Source: Dipteris shenzhenensis (taxonomy: Eukaryota; Polypodiophyta; Polypodiopsida; Gleicheniales). Taken from it: 64,000 bases of DNA. The stretch lies in assembly GCA_047967505.1 (NCBI GenBank), contig CM106539.1. One strand, 5' to 3'. The position numbers and the translations under genes are program-made. The notes under the pieces are model-generated. The model saw only the letters and a list, made by a program, of their open reading frames with translations. It was not told the DNA's origin and did not search any database. This document shows positions 60,868-64,000 of the stretch, piece after piece; the stretch's first letter is position 1, and every line of letters begins with the position of its first letter.

Positions 60868-62377
60868 ATGGCTATAGAAGAGGCTTCTATTGAATGGCTT
60901 ATTGAAGGAGCGAATCTATCACACTCTATCCCGCCCAAGGATGGAAGAAGGATTGTTAGTGCACATTTCTTTCAAAGCCTTCTTCCCCGTACGCACAAGA
61001 TCATTTGCCTTAAGGCAGTCATTGAAGGAGAAGCAACAATGAAGGTAAAGGTTTCATCTGAGTGGGATATTGATGGTCAAGAGCATTACATACTGGATGC
61101 CTCCTTGACAAAAAGGTATGCTCTCATCCACAATACAATCATGGCAGCAAGTACTATTAGTGATCTTGAAGAGCCTGGTTCATCACCTTGTGTTGCTAGT
61201 AGAGTTTACTTCGAAGAGTTTGGCAAAGAAAGAAAGAAAACCTCTCAACCATCTCCTTATGTGAATCTTGAAGAGTTAAGTCCTATTGAGAAGCCTAGTA
61301 TGTACCACAATTCTTATAAGTCGGACTGATGTTGACATTGAGATGATGCAGACTTCACACATTGACCTTGAAGGCTCAAATGAGGACCATTAAAAATATG
61401 AATGTCAGATTAGCAAAAGCATCATACCTTGGATCATGGAGAACAAGCAAGCCAATATACTCAAAATGCGGATTGCAAATATAAAGCAAAGGAAGCAAGT
61501 CACTGAATTACCAAGGGTATACAATGGAAGTATGCTATTGGAATTTCCTCTAACTTTTGGAAACATCAATGGCATGGATGGTATGGAGCAAAAATTTGAT
61601 GGCCACATATGGACCAAACCATCAACCACAAACATGGCTATCTCATGTACAGTAAGGCTTAGCTACTATGTTGGCTCATTAGAATGCCATAGGATTACTT
61701 GCTCTTATTTTGCAAACAATAAGAAGTTTAACACATCATTCTTTAGAGGCTACCTACAAAAGAAGATTGCTCTTAGACTCTTAATTGAAGAGGAGAGGAA
61801 CAAGATTGTTTATCACTATTGTCATAAGCCTGCTTATTGCATTGATACTTGCAATTGCATAGTATATTATGTAATGCCATTTGATGAAACAATGAGTAGA
61901 TTGATGGTCCATGTTGGTGAACATCAGCATCCTGTGCATCCAGGAACATCTAAGGCAATGATAGAGAAAACAAAGAAGCTTGTTGCAGATGTTTTGAAGG
62001 TGGATAAAAATGCTGGACCACGTAAAGCTCAAATGAGTGTTGCCAAAGAGCTCTTGAATTCATCCTTGATGAGAGGAGACAATAATGAAAGGGCAAGTGT
62101 GGGAGATATAGAGTTGACCAACTTTCTTGAGCAATTGGTACCACTAGTTGAGAATCAACGGTATGTTTGTTTGTAGCTAAGTGATTTTTAGTTTACTTAA
62201 CTTTAGAATGGTATAGGGACCTTCTAAATAGTTGACTTGTGATGTTACAGGTTCAAACGGATTGTTGCACAAGAGAAGAAGGAAAGGTTACCTCTTGGGG
62301 AAGGTTATGACAGCCTTCTTTTACTAAAGAAAAGGTCTATGTATTCATTCTTTAGAGGCTCAAAGCACACTGAATAA
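60868..62377 (+). CDS. Protein with WRKY-GCM1-like zinc finger; one clear intron, one frameshift
   Basis: The first open part runs from ATG 60868 to 61329. After a frame change near 61315 and a stop near 61393, a second part runs from 61436 to 62160. A 90-bp GT-AG intron (62161-62250; GTATGT...TTACAG) joins it to a last exon, 62251-62377, ending SFFRGSKHTE. The second part has a Cys/His cluster: SLECHRITCSYF, CHKPAYCIDTCNCIVYYVMP and HVGEHQHPV. The CxC...HxH ending with GEHQHP recalls WRKY-GCM1 fingers of plant regulators and Mutator-like transposases. No DDE domain follows. It may be a domesticated or truncated transposase relative. The frameshift may reflect a missed intron, a sequencing error or decay. 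Confidence 0.5.
62161..62250 (+). other. GT-AG intron, 90 bp
   Basis: Donor CAACG|GTATGT, acceptor GATGTTACAG|GTTC. Removing it keeps the frame open and extends the protein by about 40 residues past the stop inside the intron. Confidence 0.8.
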
Positions 62378-62733
62378 GACATGAGATGGCGATAGCAAAT
62401 CTATATCTCTTGCAATGTGTGTTCTCAACAATACATGATAGGCCTCTTATACCTTTCGTTTCTTACAATCGCAAGAAAAATACATACTTGATCGTTAACG
62501 ATTCTTCTCTTGAGGGCTTCCTTCTTTCTTGCACGGCTTCCCTATTCTGTAGACGAGGTTGACAACATATTATTCAAAGTAATCTGTTTCGATGGATGAG
62601 GGATTCGATCCACACCGCATATATATCAATCGCTGCCGGAATAAGCTGAGAGTATTTTGTGCATTTCTATCAAATTTTAACATGGCAGCCGCCTAATTCT
62701 GGGGGTATCCGTGCGTTTGAATAGATGATTTAG
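62378..62733. other. Unassigned spacer
   Basis: No coding or repeat signal. It may hold the 3' region of the zinc-finger gene. Confidence 0.4.
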
Positions 62734-63576
62734 TGGCCAAAAGCAGCTGGGTGGACAAGCAAATTTTCCCAGTCACATGTAAAAGATACCTTGGACAGTG
62801 AGGGAGAAATCGCTTTCACTCAGCCCAAGGATTGGAACTTTCACACAATTTCTCATACATGGAGTCGAGAGATCCAGCACTTTTCTCAGGAAATCGGCAG
62901 CAACATAGTCGGGAATTGGGACACCGTCGAATACAATGAGGTCTTCAAACATGCAAAGATCGACGACCGGCGTGCTTACCAATATCATTTCCTTGAATTT
63001 TTTAGAATTCTCTAAATGGGGTTTGGTTTGATACTTTGTGCATCAACGAAGGCGACCAAGAAGAGAAAAGTTGCGAGATAATCCACATGGGCACCTTCTA
63101 CCTCCATAGCTTGGGTTGCTAGATAATGGCACGCGGATTCGGTCAAGGTTTTGGGTTGATAGATAAAGATCATCACTTGCCTCGCTGGATCTCCACTACC
63201 GAAAGGGCTCACTTTTATGGTGGAGCTGGTCATAAGCATCACGAGATTAGCGCATCTTACGGGGGACTGCGATTGCAAAGGCAAAGCAAGCAGTCAGATG
63301 TGGTCGTGGCTGCAGGAGATTGTACCGCCGGGTCTTCTGGGATACGGTCGTGCAAATCTCCGTGAATGGCTCTCTCATACGTTGGCTAGGTCAGAAATAC
63401 ACCGGGAGGTAGTGTCAAGGGCTGTGGAAGATGCAGAGGAGGTGGAGTTCTGGCAAGTAATAGAAAGGTCAGGCTATAGATGCACGCGTGGAGTTTTCCA
63501 AAGAGTGCAAGGGCCGGAGCAGTTGGGCGATGATCGAGAGAAGAGAATGTACTTATTTATACATAATGAGTAACGT
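62734..63576 (+). pseudogene. HET-domain protein, frame-broken
   Basis: Three plus-strand blocks in successive frames fit a HET (heterokaryon-incompatibility-like) domain. The first has FHTISHTWSREIQHFSQEIG (to about 63015). The second has VWFDTLCINEGDQEEKSCEI and IHMGTFYLHSLGC (about 63020-63123). The third is the open frame 63217-63573, with GDCDCKGKASSQMWSWLQEI. The (I/F)DTLCIN(Q/E)xDxxEK...M..(I/F)Y pattern is the HET core. HET proteins trigger cell death in fungi. Related genes are, as I recall, present in mosses and other non-seed plants. At least two frameshifts or stops are present, unless unseen introns explain them. Confidence 0.6.
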
Positions 63577-63737
63577 GGAGGATAAATCGGAAGCGTCAAA
63601 ATTCGCTTGGATTGTGTTTCAGGGCGGTCCTTCAATTGTGAGTTCGTGACGTAGCACCAGGTCCTTCCCAATATGATCTGTTCATTAGTTTCTTATGTGG
63701 GGAGAACATAAAAGCGTATTTCTACTGCTTAGCGAAC

Positions 63738-64000
63738 AACATTTAGACTTAAATTCACGAAACCCAAGGTTTGTATGAGTTGGCCGCCATTGATAGCTCT
63801 TACTGAAGTGACGGTGAGGGTTAGGGGTACTTGCAGCTTTTCCCATACCTCTTGAGAGACGAGGTTGTGGCTCGCTCCTGGATCCACAAGTGCTCTGATG
63901 CGCATGTGCGCGACCTATAGTTGAACAAGCAACCTAGCTGGTTCTACTGTTAGCTCATATGTTAGTTCTACCTGTTCGGTCATTGCCTTAAGTAGCATCA
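63738..64000 (-). pseudogene. Ty3/gypsy aspartic protease fragment, runs off the window
   Basis: The minus strand reads RIRALVDPGASHNLVSQEVW, matching the VDSGASHNF(I/L)S active-site block of gypsy-type protease with the serine changed to proline. It then continues LQVPLTLTVTSVRAINGG. A stop lies upstream near 63918. The rest of the element would lie beyond 64000 or is lost. Confidence 0.6.

Noticed and set aside
1-64000. CRISPR arrays, rRNA genes, bacterial operons
   Set aside because: No regularly spaced repeats with unique spacers, no rRNA-like segment and no operon-like gene packing were seen.

Overview
This window is nuclear DNA of a land plant and is dominated by transposable elements in many stages of decay. 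The evidence for a plant is a nuclear tRNA-Trp(CCA) gene with the plant-type upstream CAA and a T-run terminator, Ty1/copia elements primed by initiator tRNA-Met, PPR repeats and GT-AG introns. The PPR wording (ACAHKGHGKE type), a HET-domain relic and the heavy repeat load suggest a fern or another non-flowering plant. That last step is inference.

Layout. 1-3.3 kb: no clear gene; an AT-rich patch, a (CT)25 array and a weak decayed ORF. 3.45-9.35 kb: copia element A (plus strand, complete, 5-bp target duplication GGGGC), inserted in a degenerate GCTTTGAGA-type repeat that resumes at 9.35-10.29 kb. 10.3-19.9 kb: mostly unassigned sequence with several tandem duplications, a 200-bp CT tract and minus-strand fragments of an unidentified gene (13.7-17.2 kb). 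19.98-21.33 kb: a probable non-autonomous DNA transposon holding a nearly perfect 105-bp-arm foldback. 22.5-24.8 kb: a 170-bp duplication, a decayed copia gag and an LTR- or promoter-like stretch. 25.2-25.7 kb: a cysteine-rich secreted-protein gene, one of the few intact-looking host genes. 26.8 kb: tRNA-Trp. 27.2-27.5 kb: a LINE-type endonuclease relic.

29.3-46.4 kb is a nest. Element C (minus, internally deleted copia) sits in an unidentified multi-exon host gene and is flanked by a 105-bp duplication of that gene. Element B (plus, same family as A, identical LTRs, duplication AACTG) sits inside an LTR of C. Further right are C's relative element D (minus, another internal deletion, one end lost), a decayed plus-strand copia (E) and a minus-strand gag-only copia (F). 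46.7-47.2 kb is a polypyrimidine tract.

47.98-53.90 kb: copia element G (minus, same family as A and B, duplication TCAAA). 54.3-55.5 kb: two related large foldbacks. 56.4-57.6 kb: PPR pseudogene. 58.7-59.7 kb: five copies of a GC-rich hairpin motif around a Ty3/gypsy reverse-transcriptase fragment. 59.9-60.25 kb: GA-rich minisatellite. 60.87-62.38 kb: a gene with a WRKY-GCM1-like zinc finger and a clean 90-bp intron. 62.7-63.6 kb: HET-domain pseudogene. 63.74-64.0 kb: gypsy protease fragment running off the window.

How the parts work together. Elements A, B and G are single-frame Gag-Pol copia copies, all broken. B has identical LTRs although its coding region is broken, so it was probably moved by proteins supplied from elsewhere. 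C, D and F are deletion derivatives that could only move in trans. The host genes left are the cysteine-rich protein, the tRNA and perhaps the zinc-finger gene.
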